A program made the translations under genes and the position numbers. From contig NZ_CP008884.1 in the NCBI RefSeq assembly GCF_000725385.1, positions 2,976,001 to 3,040,000 of the forward strand: a stretch of DNA of 64,000 nucleotides, given 5' to 3'. Numbering within the stretch: position 1 is the first letter of the stretch; every line of letters begins with the position of its first letter. This document shows, one piece after another, positions 9,151 through 17,415 of this stretch. This DNA comes from Dyella japonica A8. Its GTDB lineage: Bacteria > Pseudomonadota > Gammaproteobacteria > Xanthomonadales > Rhodanobacteraceae. The notes under the pieces are model-generated. The model was not told the origin of the DNA. It worked only from the letters and a program-made list of their open reading frames with translations, and did no database searches.

Positions 9151-9474
9151 ATGACCCATGTCGTCACCGAGAACTGCATCAACTGCAAGCACACCGACTG
9201 CGTCGAGGTCTGCCCGGTGGATTGCTTCCACGAGGGCCCCAACTTCCTGGTGATCGACCCCGATGAATGCATCGACTGCACGCTATGCGTCGACGAGTGC
9301 CCGGTGGGGGCCATCTATGCGGAGGACGACGTGCCGGCGGGACAGGAGCCCCTCCTGGCCTTGAATGCCGAGCTGGCGAAGCAGTGGCCGGTCATCTCGG
9401 CCAGGATCCCTGCCATGCCCGACGCGGCCGAGTGGAACGGGCGCCCGCACAAGCTGGCTTTGCTGATTCGCTGA
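9151..9474 (+). CDS. fdxA: Seven-iron ferredoxin FdxA ([3Fe-4S][4Fe-4S])
   Basis: 107 aa beginning [17 protein letters not shown], the expected family length. The first cysteine group is [17 protein letters not shown], where the insertion between the second and third Cys typifies the 3Fe centre of Azotobacter FdI-type proteins. The second group is [12 protein letters not shown]. The frame is open further upstream, but family alignment sets the start at 9151. It is a small cytoplasmic electron carrier; specific partners are not evident here. It converges with the iron permease gene with a 10-bp gap. The FNR-like box upstream suggests low-oxygen induction. Confidence 0.93.
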   Translation: MTHVVTENCINCKHTDCVEVCPVDCFHEGPNFLVIDPDECIDCTLCVDECPVGAIYAEDDVPAGQEPLLALNAELAKQWPVISARIPAMPDAAEWNGRPHKLALLIR

Positions 9475-9484
9475 TCGCGCCCGC

Positions 9485-11431
9485 TCAGGCGGTGCGCGCC
9501 CGCCAGCGATTGACGGCGAAACCGGTGGCGAGCATCAGGGCTACCGCGAGCTGCGCCAGCAGCGACTGCCACGTGGGGTAGATCCCCAGCAGGTCGATGG
9601 ATGGCGCCGGCGCCACGGTAACGGCGGCCCAGCCGGCCTCCTGTAGTGCCGCCACGCCCTTGCCGGTCAGCACGATGGCCAGCACGGCGATCACCAGCGA
9701 GCTGACGGAGAAGAACAGCCCCAGCGGGAGGCGCTGGCTGGTACGCAGCAACACCCAGGCGATCACCCCCAGGATGACTGCGCCGGCGGCGAGCCCGGCG
9801 AACAGCCAGAGGCCCTGGCCCTCGTTCCACAGCGCTGTGTAGAACAGGATGGTTTCGAAGACTTCGCGATAGACCGAGATGAAGGTCAGGCCGAACACGA
9901 ACCAGGCCGAGCGACGGTTCAGGGCGGTCGCCATCTTCGCCTTCAGGTAGGACTGCCAGCGGCCACCGATGCTCTTCTGGTGCATCCACAAGCCTACGCC
10001 CAGCAGCACGGCGGCGGCGAACAGGGACGACAGCCCCTCGGTCAGCTCGCGGCTGGCGCCGCTGATCGAAATGGCATAACTGGCGGCCGCCCATGTCACC
10101 GCGCCCGCCAGCAGGGCGAGTGCCCAGCCCGCATGCACGTAACGCGTGGCGTCATGCCGGTCGGCCTTGCGCAGGAAGGCCAGCAGGGCGACGACGACCA
10201 GCAGGGCCTCCAGCCCCTCGCGCACCAGGATGGTGAGTGCGCCCACGAAGGTGGTCATCGGGCTGGCTGATGTTCCGGACAGCAGGGTCTGCGCCCGTCC
10301 CAGCAGGCTGTCGACTTCATGCGCCTGGCGGGTGGCGGCATCGTCGTCCGGGGATCGCGTCAGCGTCGTGCGGTACGCCCCCATCGCCGTCTCGATGCTT
10401 GCCCGCAGCGAGGCGTTGCGGGCATCCAGTTGCGCCTCGACCGGCTCGACCCCGTCGAGATAGGCGGACAGGGCGAGTTGCCTGGCCTCTTCACTCTTGC
10501 CATGGCGATGGGCCTCCAGGCTGTCCGCCAGGCGGACGCGTGCCAGCGATAGGCCGGTGAGCGCCTCGTGGATCGCTTCGGGATGCCCACGCAGGTAGCC
10601 GATGATGAGGCGCGCCTGCGTATCGCCCAGCGTGTCGGCGAGGCCGGCGACGCGGGCGCGGGCCAGTTCGTTCGGCGAGGCGATGGCGCCACGGGCGCGT
10701 GGATCGTCCCGCCACGCCTGTTCGCCCTGCGAGCCTGGTGTGGGATACGCCAGCGTGCCCACGTAGTACGCCAGCGACCAGCGGTCGTCGGCTGAGAGGG
10801 TCTGCGCGTAGCTGGCCATCGGGGTGCCGGTCACGCCCTGCGTGATCACTTCGTACAGCGAGAGCGCGCTGCGCTGGTCGGCGCGCGTGGTGTTGGTGAA
10901 ATCGATCGGGCGGGGGGAGAGCGGCAGCCCGGCCGGGCCGTCGCCGTGTCCGGTGGCCCCGTGGCAGGCCGCGCATTGCGCCTGGTAGATCGACGCACCG
11001 CGTGCGAGGTCGGGTGTGCGGCCCGGCGCGGTTGGAATGGGGTAGGCCTGGAGCAGGGTGTCCGTCAGCGCATGTGCCTGCCGTGACACGTCGGCCTCGG
11101 GAGCCTTCGCATCGATGAGCGCCACCAGCTGGTCGGCCTGTTCATGCAGCGCGGGCGTGGCCGGCGATGGTGGCAGCGCCAGCACGCGTTCGCGGGCGTG
11201 GCGCGCAAACTCGCGCATCTCGGCATATTCCGACGCGCTGACGACTTCACCGTTCCTGACGGCGCCGGCATAGTCCGCCGCGAGGTAATCCAGCATCTGC
11301 CAGGTCTGCGGCACGCTGGCGGCGGGATCAGTGGTGCCTTGTTGCGCCCGCGCGGTCGGCAGGGCCAGCCCGATCAGGAGCAGCGCGATCAGCCACGCCG
11401 GGATGACTCTACAAACGCGAGTAATTCTCAT
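9485..11431 (-). CDS. Cytochrome c - FTR1 family iron permease fusion
   Basis: 648 aa. A Sec signal (AWLIALLLIGLALPTARAQ) leads a periplasmic part with a c-type haem site, QCAACHGATGHGDGP, at about residues 150-165, then a helical linker. From about residue 395 there are seven membrane helices of the FTR1/EfeU family with both iron-binding REXXE motifs: REGLE (about 403) and REVFE (about 521). FTR1 permeases take ferric iron produced by oxidation of Fe(II) at the outer face. Here the attached cytochrome c could accept that electron in place of a multicopper oxidase or EfeO/EfeB; this is inference. The Fur-like motif at the start codon supports iron control. A GTG start a few codons downstream would also leave the signal peptide intact. 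Confidence 0.9.
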   Translation of the reverse strand: MRITRVCRVIPAWLIALLLIGLALPTARAQQGTTDPAASVPQTWQMLDYLAADYAGAVRNGEVVSASEYAEMREFARHARERVLALPPSPATPALHEQADQLVALIDAKAPEADVSRQAHALTDTLLQAYPIPTAPGRTPDLARGASIYQAQCAACHGATGHGDGPAGLPLSPRPIDFTNTTRADQRSALSLYEVITQGVTGTPMASYAQTLSADDRWSLAYYVGTLAYPTPGSQGEQAWRDDPRARGAIASPNELARARVAGLADTLGDTQARLIIGYLRGHPEAIHEALTGLSLARVRLADSLEAHRHGKSEEARQLALSAYLDGVEPVEAQLDARNASLRASIETAMGAYRTTLTRSPDDDAATRQAHEVDSLLGRAQTLLSGTSASPMTTFVGALTILVREGLEALLVVVALLAFLRKADRHDATRYVHAGWALALLAGAVTWAAASYAISISGASRELTEGLSSLFAAAVLLGVGLWMHQKSIGGRWQSYLKAKMATALNRRSAWFVFGLTFISVYREVFETILFYTALWNEGQGLWLFAGLAAGAVILGVIAWVLLRTSQRLPLGLFFSVSSLVIAVLAIVLTGKGVAALQEAGWAAVTVAPAPSIDLLGIYPTWQSLLAQLAVALMLATGFAVNRWRARTA

Positions 11432-11433
11432 TT
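11417..11433 (-). promoter_or_regulatory. Fur-box-like sequence overlapping the FTR1 start codon
   Basis: On the minus strand the sequence AATGAGAATTACTCGCG covers the proposed ATG. The first half (TGAGAAT) is one base from the Fur half-site TGATAAT; the second half is poor. About 9 of 14 positions fit the 7-1-7 palindrome. Position and gene function favour Fur control. Confidence 0.35.
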
Positions 11434-11498
11434 GTAAAGTGTACTCCCGTTTCCGGCGATATGTCGCGGGTGGGAGTGGGTGGCGGCTCAGCGCGGCA

Positions 11499-11918
11499 TT
11501 ACGAGGTGATGTGCAGCGGGCCCAGGATCCGCGAGGGGTGCTCCACGGTCAGCTTGCCCTGGCCAATGCCTATGCTGATGCTCTGCGCAATGCGTTCGGC
11601 CGTGGCGATGAAAAGCTCGGCCGCCGGCGGCTCGAAGACCTCGCGGGCGGTTTCGCGCCACAGCGCCAGCCAGCGGTGGAACAGCATCTGCGGAAACGCG
11701 GGCAAGGCGCGGTGCACGCCCATCGGGTTGCCGTGGTAGCGGCCCGTGCGCAGGATCACGGACGACCAGAAATCCCGCAGCGTGTGCTTGTGCTCGGTCC
11801 AGTCGTGCACGGCCGTGTTGAACACCGGACCAAGCTCCGCATCGGCGCGGACCTTGTCGTAGAAGCGGTCGACCAGCGTCGCGATGCCGACCTCGTTGGC
11901 AGTAGGAAAGAGAGCCAT
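11499..11918 (-). CDS. Group 3 truncated haemoglobin
   Basis: 139 aa starting MALFPTANEVGIATLVDRFY. Family wording is strong: FYDKVRADAELGPVF, the central HKHTLRDFWSSVILRTGRY followed by HGNPMGVH, and LFHRWLALWRETA with the proximal histidine region. Group 3 (P-type) truncated globins bind haem and are linked to microaerobic growth and NO or peroxynitrite chemistry. It lies 26 bp after nnrS on the same strand and is probably co-transcribed, fitting an NO-response pair. Confidence 0.9.
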   Translation of the reverse strand: MALFPTANEVGIATLVDRFYDKVRADAELGPVFNTAVHDWTEHKHTLRDFWSSVILRTGRYHGNPMGVHRALPAFPQMLFHRWLALWRETAREVFEPPAAELFIATAERIAQSISIGIGQGKLTVEHPSRILGPLHITS

Positions 11919-11944
11919 AAGCGGATACGTGAATGTGAAGCCTG

Positions 11945-13180
11945 TCAGCCGGGCGCGCCATCGCGCCGTGGGGTGAGATAGATCCATAGCGAGCGCGCCA
12001 CCCAAGGGATGAGGGCGAGCAGCCAGAGCGTTGCCGCGGCGATATACCAGGGCCACGGCTGTGTAGTGTATTCCGCCGCCACGCGAATCAAGGCCGTGAG
12101 CTGCATGCCAAGAAAGGCCAGCCAGGGAATCGCGCCCATGGCGAGCGGCCGGCCGGAGTGGCCGTGGGTCACGCGCGTGACCATCGCCACCAGCATGGCG
12201 CTGAAAAAGCCAATGGTCAGCGCATGCAGCGGCGCCACCGCGCGCGAGTCGATACCGGTCGCCAGCACATGCAGGCTGTCGACGGTGTACAGCAGGAACG
12301 ACAGCGGCAACCACGCCAGTGCGATGTAGAGCACCAGCAGCAGCCCGGGCCGGCGGGCCTTCCACGGTTGCCACGCCACCCACTGCCACAGCAGCAGCGC
12401 GGTCAGGGAGGCGTCCGGCAGCCAGCGCCATGCGCTCAGGCCGGACAGGTCCAGCACCAGGTGGGCAAGGCACAGCACCCACAGCGCCCAGAGTGACCAG
12501 GCCGGCCGGACCACGCGGTAGCCTGGCACCACGTTGCCCGAGAAGAACGGCACCATGCGATGGGCGACCGTGAAGTACATGGGCAGCAGGAAGCCGAACG
12601 TGGCGATGCGGTTGGCCGTTGCCACCCATGCAGGCGGCGCCCCAAGACTGGCGCACAGCACCAGGAAGAGCCCCGCCGCACCCATGGCCAGCGCGCACCA
12701 GGCGGAGCGTGCCCAGGTGTCGCGAAAGCCGTGCTGTCGCAGCCGGTCCGCCAGTGTCCCTGTCGCGATGAGCCAGCCCAGCAGCATGGCAGCCAGCCCC
12801 GCCGGCAACATGCGCGGCGCGCCACACGCGGCCGACAGCACCAGGGCCGCACCGGTGAGCATCAGGCCGAACACGGCGGCGTAGACGCGGCGTGGCACCA
12901 CTGCCACGTTCATCCAGCGCGGAAACACGGTGAGCAGGAAGCCCATCACGAAAGGGGCGAGGGTGACGTATTGCATCAGGAAACCATGCATCCACACGGC
13001 CGGCATCGGCTGTGCGGCAGCCGGCCAGCCAAGCCACGGCGCCAGCAACATCCACAGCCACCAGCCCATGCCGGTGACCAGCAGCGTGGCGCCGATGAAG
13101 AACATCGCCCGGTGCGGCGCGGCCAGCAGGAGGAAGGTGGAGCCGGACGTCCCGGCCGTGGGTGAAGGTGTGGTTTGCAT
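11945..13180 (-). CDS. nnrS: NnrS family haem-copper membrane protein
   Basis: 411 aa, about 12 membrane helices. Conserved family blocks include APHRAMFFIGA, the His-containing VWMHGFLMQYVTLAPFVMGF, FPRWMNV, FLLPMYFTVAHRMVPFFSGN and LHALTIGFFSAMLVAMVTRV with THGHSGRPL. NnrS proteins limit nitric-oxide damage during nitrosative stress and are typically controlled by NO- or O2-responsive regulators. It is the first gene of a two-gene unit with the globin. An FNR-like box is centred 72 bp upstream of the ATG, and a second FNR-type regulator gene diverges from it. Confidence 0.92.
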   Translation of the reverse strand: MQTTPSPTAGTSGSTFLLLAAPHRAMFFIGATLLVTGMGWWLWMLLAPWLGWPAAAQPMPAVWMHGFLMQYVTLAPFVMGFLLTVFPRWMNVAVVPRRVYAAVFGLMLTGAALVLSAACGAPRMLPAGLAAMLLGWLIATGTLADRLRQHGFRDTWARSAWCALAMGAAGLFLVLCASLGAPPAWVATANRIATFGFLLPMYFTVAHRMVPFFSGNVVPGYRVVRPAWSLWALWVLCLAHLVLDLSGLSAWRWLPDASLTALLLWQWVAWQPWKARRPGLLLVLYIALAWLPLSFLLYTVDSLHVLATGIDSRAVAPLHALTIGFFSAMLVAMVTRVTHGHSGRPLAMGAIPWLAFLGMQLTALIRVAAEYTTQPWPWYIAAATLWLLALIPWVARSLWIYLTPRRDGAPG

Positions 13181-13245
13181 GATGTGCTGGATGCCCGCGC
13201 GGTGCGCCGGGGCCGTAGTGTCCGCGTCGCCGCCAATCCGACGCC

Positions 13246-13259
13246 CTGATCTGCGTCAG
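13246..13259 (-). promoter_or_regulatory. FNR-like box in the nnrS / second FNR divergent region
   Basis: CTGAT-CTGC-GTCAG, with both TGA/TCA half-sites at FNR spacing. The centre at 13252.5 minus 41.5 gives a start site near 13211 and a 30-nt leader for nnrS. It could also serve the divergent regulator gene at 13422. Confidence 0.5.
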
Positions 13260-13421
13260 ATCTCAGGCATGACCAGGGCGATATCCGGCGCGGGATAGGC
13301 ATGCCGGCGCCACGCCGGGCCAGCCTCCCTGGCCGGCGGATGCTGGCTGGCCTCGGGAGCGCGGATGCGCCAACCCATATGCTACTGTCGCCACACAGGG
13401 GACGGCGGGGACGGGGCCACG

Positions 13422-14291
13422 ATGCACAGGCTTTCCCACAACGGACATCCAGGCGTGCCCGGCGACGTCGTTCATGCCGACGGCGAGGCGTTGGCGCAAC
13501 GCGAGCATGGGCACGCGCCATCCATCGGCAAGCGACAGCGCCCGAAGCCGCACCGGCGGCAGCCATCGACGACCACGGATCCATTGCCACCTTGCCTGGA
13601 TTGTGCGTTTGCCGGCAGTTGCCTGGCGACGCTGGAGCAGTCGCCCGAGATGCGCGCCGATGGGCTGGGGCGTGCGTGGTCCTGCGGTGCCGGCGATGTC
13701 GTGATCCGGCGTGGTGACGCCTTGCGCGAGGTGCACATGGTCCGCAAGGGAGGCGTCAAGGCGTTCGTCGTTGCCAGCGACGGGCGCGAACAGGTGCTTG
13801 GCTTCCATCTGCCGGGCGAACTGATCGGGCTCGATGCGATCCACCTGGACTGTCATCCCGGCGACGTCGTGGCGCTGGAGTCCTCCGAGTTCTGCCGCTT
13901 GTCGTTCCATGACGTGTTGTCGTTGTCATCGCGGATGCCCGCCGTTCAGCAGCAGCTTCTTCGGCTGGTCAGTCGCGAACTGGGGCGTGCGAGCCAGTTG
14001 GCGGGTGACCTCAACGCCGAGGAGCGCGTGGCGTCCTTCCTGCTCGATCTGACGCGCCGCGACCCTGCCGGCAGCGGGAAGCTCCATGTCATGCGCCTGA
14101 CGATGTCGCGCAGGGACATGGCGAACTATCTGCGGCTGGCGGCCGAAACGGTGAGCCGGGTATTTGGCCGGTTCCGTGCGCGAGGCTGGGTCGACGTCAC
14201 CGGCCGCACGGTGCGCCTGCTGGATGCCGGGGCACTCCAGCGCCTGTGCCAGAACTCGCCACACTCGGGCAGTGATCCGCGCTCGCAGTGA
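13422..14291 (+). CDS. Second FNR-type Crp/Fnr regulator
   Basis: 289 aa from the ATG at 13422, preceded by a G-rich stretch; the frame is open further upstream and the N-terminus is uncertain. A poorly conserved His/Arg-rich extension of about 60 residues precedes CLDCAFAGSC, again C-x2-C-x5-C. ESSEFCRLSF supplies the fourth cluster cysteine. EQVLGFHLPGELIGLDAI and the helix-turn-helix AETVSRVFGRF follow, with E--SR recognition residues. It is closely related to the regulator at 2.3 kb in the core, so the two may share sites or respond to different signals (O2 versus NO). Divergent placement from nnrS points to nitrosative control, which is inference. Confidence 0.9.
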   Translation: MHRLSHNGHPGVPGDVVHADGEALAQREHGHAPSIGKRQRPKPHRRQPSTTTDPLPPCLDCAFAGSCLATLEQSPEMRADGLGRAWSCGAGDVVIRRGDALREVHMVRKGGVKAFVVASDGREQVLGFHLPGELIGLDAIHLDCHPGDVVALESSEFCRLSFHDVLSLSSRMPAVQQQLLRLVSRELGRASQLAGDLNAEERVASFLLDLTRRDPAGSGKLHVMRLTMSRRDMANYLRLAAETVSRVFGRFRARGWVDVTGRTVRLLDAGALQRLCQNSPHSGSDPRSQ

Positions 14292-14355
14292 CTTCAAGCA
14301 CGGGCTTGCGGTGGTGCCCGCCGTGCATGCTTCGGGGCATTGCGGGAGAGCCGGC

Positions 14356-15096
14356 ATGCCAACGAAGCGAGTTGCAGCAACGATGCTTGTCCTTGGGTTG
14401 TGCGGGGCGCTGGCGGCACATGCCGGGGAGGCGCCCACGGCCTTGCGCGACGAGCTGGTCAAGACCACCCAGCGGCTGATGGATGCGTTGCCTGTGGGTG
14501 ACAAGACGCCATGGGAGCAATCGGTGACCGACGATGCGGTGATCATCGACGAATTCGGGCGGGTGGCCAGCAAAGCTGAAACCATCGCCTCGCTGCACCG
14601 GTTTCCCACCGGCGTCACGGGCAGCATGGAGATGCGCGATCCGCATGCCTGGCTGCATGGCGATAGCGCGCTGCTCAGCGTCGAGCAGTACGAGCGCGAA
14701 TCCTATTTCGGCCAGTCGTTCGTGGTGCGCTACCGGTCGCTGTTGACCTTTGTCAGGCAAGGTGGGCAGTGGAAGCTGGCGGGCGCGCAGGACGTGACCA
14801 TTCCGACAGCGCCACCGACGCTGGACGTTCCCGGCCTTATGCCTGGCGATTACGCGGGAACGTATCGTTTTGCACCGGGTCGTGCGTGGACGGTATCCGT
14901 CGACCACGGCGCGTTGGGTGTTGCCACCCGGCAGGGCGGTCCGGTCACGACGCTGCAGCCCGTGGCGAAGGATGTGTTCATGGGTGCCGACGACGAGCGG
15001 AATCTGCTGATCTTCCAGCGCGATGAGCGCGGCAGGGTCACCACCCTGATCGAGCGGCGCAAGTTCAATGATCTGAAGCTCAGCAAGGAAAACTGA
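14356..15096 (+). CDS. Secreted SnoaL/NTF2-like (DUF4440-type) protein
   Basis: 246 aa with a signal peptide (MPTKRVAATMLVLGLCGALAAHA-G). Residues about 25-150 fit the NTF2-like cone fold: ...AVIIDEFGRVASKAETIASL, a DPHAWLHGDSALLSVEQYER strand block, and LLTFVRQGGQWKLAGAQDV. The C-terminal 100 residues (YAGTYRFAPGRAWTVSVDHG, TLQPVAKDVFMGADDE) form a second beta-rich domain. No catalytic function can be assigned. The start was chosen because it gives a complete signal peptide; the frame is open upstream into the regulator gene. Confidence 0.7.
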   Translation: MPTKRVAATMLVLGLCGALAAHAGEAPTALRDELVKTTQRLMDALPVGDKTPWEQSVTDDAVIIDEFGRVASKAETIASLHRFPTGVTGSMEMRDPHAWLHGDSALLSVEQYERESYFGQSFVVRYRSLLTFVRQGGQWKLAGAQDVTIPTAPPTLDVPGLMPGDYAGTYRFAPGRAWTVSVDHGALGVATRQGGPVTTLQPVAKDVFMGADDERNLLIFQRDERGRVTTLIERRKFNDLKLSKEN

Positions 15097-15161
15097 CAAC
15101 GACGGACATGGCGTATGCCGTCGCCGTCGCACTGACTTCCATCTGTCGGCAAGGAATACGC

Positions 15162-15593
15162 ATGGCACCCGCTCCCCATGGAAAGTCCGCCCTCGAAGAC
15201 CTGCCGGTTCCCGTCAAGTTGAAGCTTGCCGGGCTGTGGGCGAGCCTGATGTTCTGCTACATCTATGGCGACTACTTCGGGCTCTATCAGCCCGGGATAC
15301 TGCAGGACATGCTGCAGGGAAAGATGGGGCCGCTCGGGCCGACGACACAGGGCGTATTGCTGGGTACGTCGGTGCTGATGGCTGTGCCCAGCGTGATGGT
15401 GTTCCTCTCGCTGGTGATGAAGCCGGCGCTGGGGCGCACAGTGAACATGATCCTCGGTCTGCTGTATGCACTCATCATGGCCGTGTCGATGCCGGGCGCC
15501 TGGACGTTCTATCTGTTCCTTGGCGTCATCGAGATCATCCTCTCCTTGTTGATCGTCTGGTACGCATGGAAGTGGCCGCGCGTATCGGGGTAA
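15162..15593 (+). CDS. DUF6326-like four-helix membrane protein
   Basis: 143 aa; AAGGA six bases before the ATG supports this start. A short polar N-terminus (LEDLPVPVKLKLAGLWASLM) leads into FCYIYGDYFGLYQPG, then about three further helices (GVLLGTSVLMAVPSVMVFLS, VNMILGLLYALIMAVSM, FYLFLGVIEIILSLLIVWYA). The YGDYFGLY loop and layout match small DUF6326 proteins of unknown role. It is in tandem with the preceding secreted protein, and the two may be co-expressed. Confidence 0.7.
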   Translation: MAPAPHGKSALEDLPVPVKLKLAGLWASLMFCYIYGDYFGLYQPGILQDMLQGKMGPLGPTTQGVLLGTSVLMAVPSVMVFLSLVMKPALGRTVNMILGLLYALIMAVSMPGAWTFYLFLGVIEIILSLLIVWYAWKWPRVSG

Positions 15594-15628
15594 CGCGCGC
15601 CGCGGGTGTTGATGTCACTATCGTGACC

Positions 15629-16231
15629 ATGGACGAATTCTCCATGCCCAGGACGCTCGGCAAAGGGCGTACCTATGTCTATCTGTTTCCGTGGCGGGAG
15701 CAGGATCTGCTGAAGATCGGCTACTCGCGGCAGCCGCTGGTGCGCCTGCGCGCCCTGCATCGACGATTCTTCGACGTGTTCGATCTGGATCGCGGCCGCC
15801 TGCTGGAAACCGGGCGTCTGGCGCAGGCGCGCAAGATCGAGCGCGACATCATCCTGCGGCATGCCGACCAGCGTTCGCCGCCGCCACTCGCCGTGCCGGA
15901 TGCCGCCGCGGGCTATAGCGAATGGTTTCGCGGAGTTTGCCCGGAGGTGACCGCCGAGCTACACGAGGTGGCGGAACGCGAGGGGCTTGCGCTGCGCTCC
16001 CTGCGGGACTGGTTGCGGCAATGGTTCGACGGCCGCTCGGATGGCTTGTACGAGTGGTCGTTGCGCATGCTGGAGGCCATCGAGTATGAAATCTTCAATG
16101 TGCCCGTGGCGCTGCAGCACGGCGAGGCGGCACGTTCGTTGCGCTATGTGATGGATGCCTGCGAGGCGGTGGGGCTGCCGCTATCGGCGATTTTTCCCGA
16201 TGCCGCCTTGGCGTGGCGCGCCTTGCAGTGA
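15629..16231 (+). CDS. GIY-YIG / T5orf172-like domain protein
   Basis: 200 aa starting MDEFSMPRTLGKGRTYVYLF. The N-terminal half has the T5orf172 variant of the GIY-YIG fold: TYVYLFPW (in place of GIY), LLKIGYSRQPLVRLRAL (KIG-x-S/T-x2-P-x2-R-x3-L), an Arg-rich helix, and a possible catalytic Glu in ARKIERDIILRHAD. The C-terminal 100 residues are unrecognised and mostly helical. Such domains occur in nucleases and phage proteins; no partner nuclease or prophage genes are nearby. Function is unknown. Confidence 0.6.
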   Translation: MDEFSMPRTLGKGRTYVYLFPWREQDLLKIGYSRQPLVRLRALHRRFFDVFDLDRGRLLETGRLAQARKIERDIILRHADQRSPPPLAVPDAAAGYSEWFRGVCPEVTAELHEVAEREGLALRSLRDWLRQWFDGRSDGLYEWSLRMLEAIEYEIFNVPVALQHGEAARSLRYVMDACEAVGLPLSAIFPDAALAWRALQ

Positions 16232-16254
16232 GTGCGCCTGTAGCGGGCTTGCGG

Positions 16255-16536
16255 CTACCAGCGAAGGCGTGCCCGTGCGCGGGCGGCGCATTCCCCCAGG
16301 TGAACGCCGGCCCAGGCCAGGCCGAATGCCACCGGCAGGGCGGCCAGTCTCAACACGGGAGGAAACAATCCGCTGCTGGCCAGCATCACGCAGGCCAGTA
16401 CCAGCAGCAGGTCCGCGCCCAGCCGGCGACGGCGGCAGTCCGCGACCTTCCGCGTATAGATGGCCACGGCTTCGTCAAAGGCCGCCCGCTCGGCGATCGA
16501 TGGTGTGCTCCGTTCACGCGTGGCCAACGTTCGCAT
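16255..16536 (-). CDS. Small two-helix membrane protein, unknown
   Basis: 93 aa from an ATG preceded by AGGGGAA; a start 14 codons upstream is possible. A polar Arg/Glu-rich N-terminus is followed by two hydrophobic helices (GADLLLVLACVMLASSGLF and LRLAALPVAFGLAWAGVHL) and a basic C-terminus. No family is recognised. It stands alone between converging and co-directional neighbours. Confidence 0.5.
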   Translation of the reverse strand: MRTLATRERSTPSIAERAAFDEAVAIYTRKVADCRRRRLGADLLLVLACVMLASSGLFPPVLRLAALPVAFGLAWAGVHLGECAARARARLRW

Positions 16537-16665
16537 TCGCGTTTCCCCTGCCAACGCCGGCGTGGCGTCTGGGGGCATGGTAGCCAGTGCGAAGGTGATG
16601 GCCGGATCAAGGAATCGTATGGATGGAGTTCAGCGCGATGCCCATGTCTCGTCGCGCCAACGGCG

Positions 16666-17250
16666 TCACTCCGGCTTGCGCGTGCGAAAGGCCAGGCTGA
16701 TGCGCGGACCCACCGGATGGGCCTGCTTGGGGATGCCGTGGTCGTAATGCAGCTGGGTGTCCAAGCTCATCAGCAACAGGCTGCCGGGGGCAAGGTCCAG
16801 GTCCAGGCGTCGAGCGGCGGCGTGCTTCTTGTTGCGGATGTGCATGCGTCGCGTGGCGCCCAGTGAGATCAGGGCGATCGGGTGGCCTTCCTGCAGGTCG
16901 CCGAGCCGGTCGTTATGCATCGCCACGCTGTCATGTTCGTTGCGATAGAGGTTCAGGCCGATGCTGTTGAACCGTTCGCCGGTGAGTGCGCGGACACGCT
17001 CCAGTGCCACATCCAATGGCCATGGCAAGCCGGGGTCGGCAGCGGAGAAATGGGAGGTCAGGCGCGGCACGTCCAGTTCCCGCTCGTACATCATGCGGCG
17101 CTGCTGTCGCCAGATCGGGCTGTCGAGCAACCGCTCATGCCAGCGCGCGGCTTCCTGGGCGCCGATCACGTTTTCCTCGTACACGATCCGGCCGCTGGCA
17201 TCGTCCAGCAGCACGAGAGGGCCTTGGGTGAATAGCGAAAGCTGGGACAC
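16666..17250 (-). CDS. alkB: AlkB-family Fe(II)/2-oxoglutarate-dependent dioxygenase
   Basis: 194 aa. The double-stranded beta-helix core is clear: FNSIGLNLYRNEHDSVAMHN opens with the N-x-Y-x4 region. Iron ligands are H and D of MHNDRLG and H of LHYDHGIPK. The 2-oxoglutarate-binding Arg lies in GPRISLAFR, and SLGATRRMHIR is the substrate-loop strand. It is closer to the short ALKBH2/3-like group than to E. coli AlkB. It repairs alkylated bases (1-methyladenine, 3-methylcytosine) by oxidative demethylation. It is monocistronic; a strong hairpin lies upstream at 17371. Confidence 0.9.
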   Translation of the reverse strand: MSQLSLFTQGPLVLLDDASGRIVYEENVIGAQEAARWHERLLDSPIWRQQRRMMYERELDVPRLTSHFSAADPGLPWPLDVALERVRALTGERFNSIGLNLYRNEHDSVAMHNDRLGDLQEGHPIALISLGATRRMHIRNKKHAAARRLDLDLAPGSLLLMSLDTQLHYDHGIPKQAHPVGPRISLAFRTRKPE

Positions 17251-17370
17251 GGGCTGAGCGGACGTCGAAAGAGCGATGCGTTCCCCAATATAGGGGCGCC
17301 CCGGATCAAATCGAGAGACACCGGACGCCAGGTTCCACCGTCACGCGACGCCCGTTCGTTCGCTGGCATG

Positions 17371-17397
17371 GGCCGGCGCCCTGAATGGGCGCCGGCC
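17371..17397. terminator. Strong GC hairpin between PAP2 phosphatase and alkB
   Basis: A perfect 11-bp stem, GGCCGGCGCCC / GGGCGCCGGCC, with a TGAAT loop lies 19 bp beyond the phosphatase stop on the minus strand. There is no U-run on that strand, so it is either a transcript 3'-end stabiliser or an imperfect intrinsic terminator of the receptor-phosphatase operon. Confidence 0.45.
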
Positions 17398-17415
17398 GCT
17401 TCCGCTGGTTTTGTT

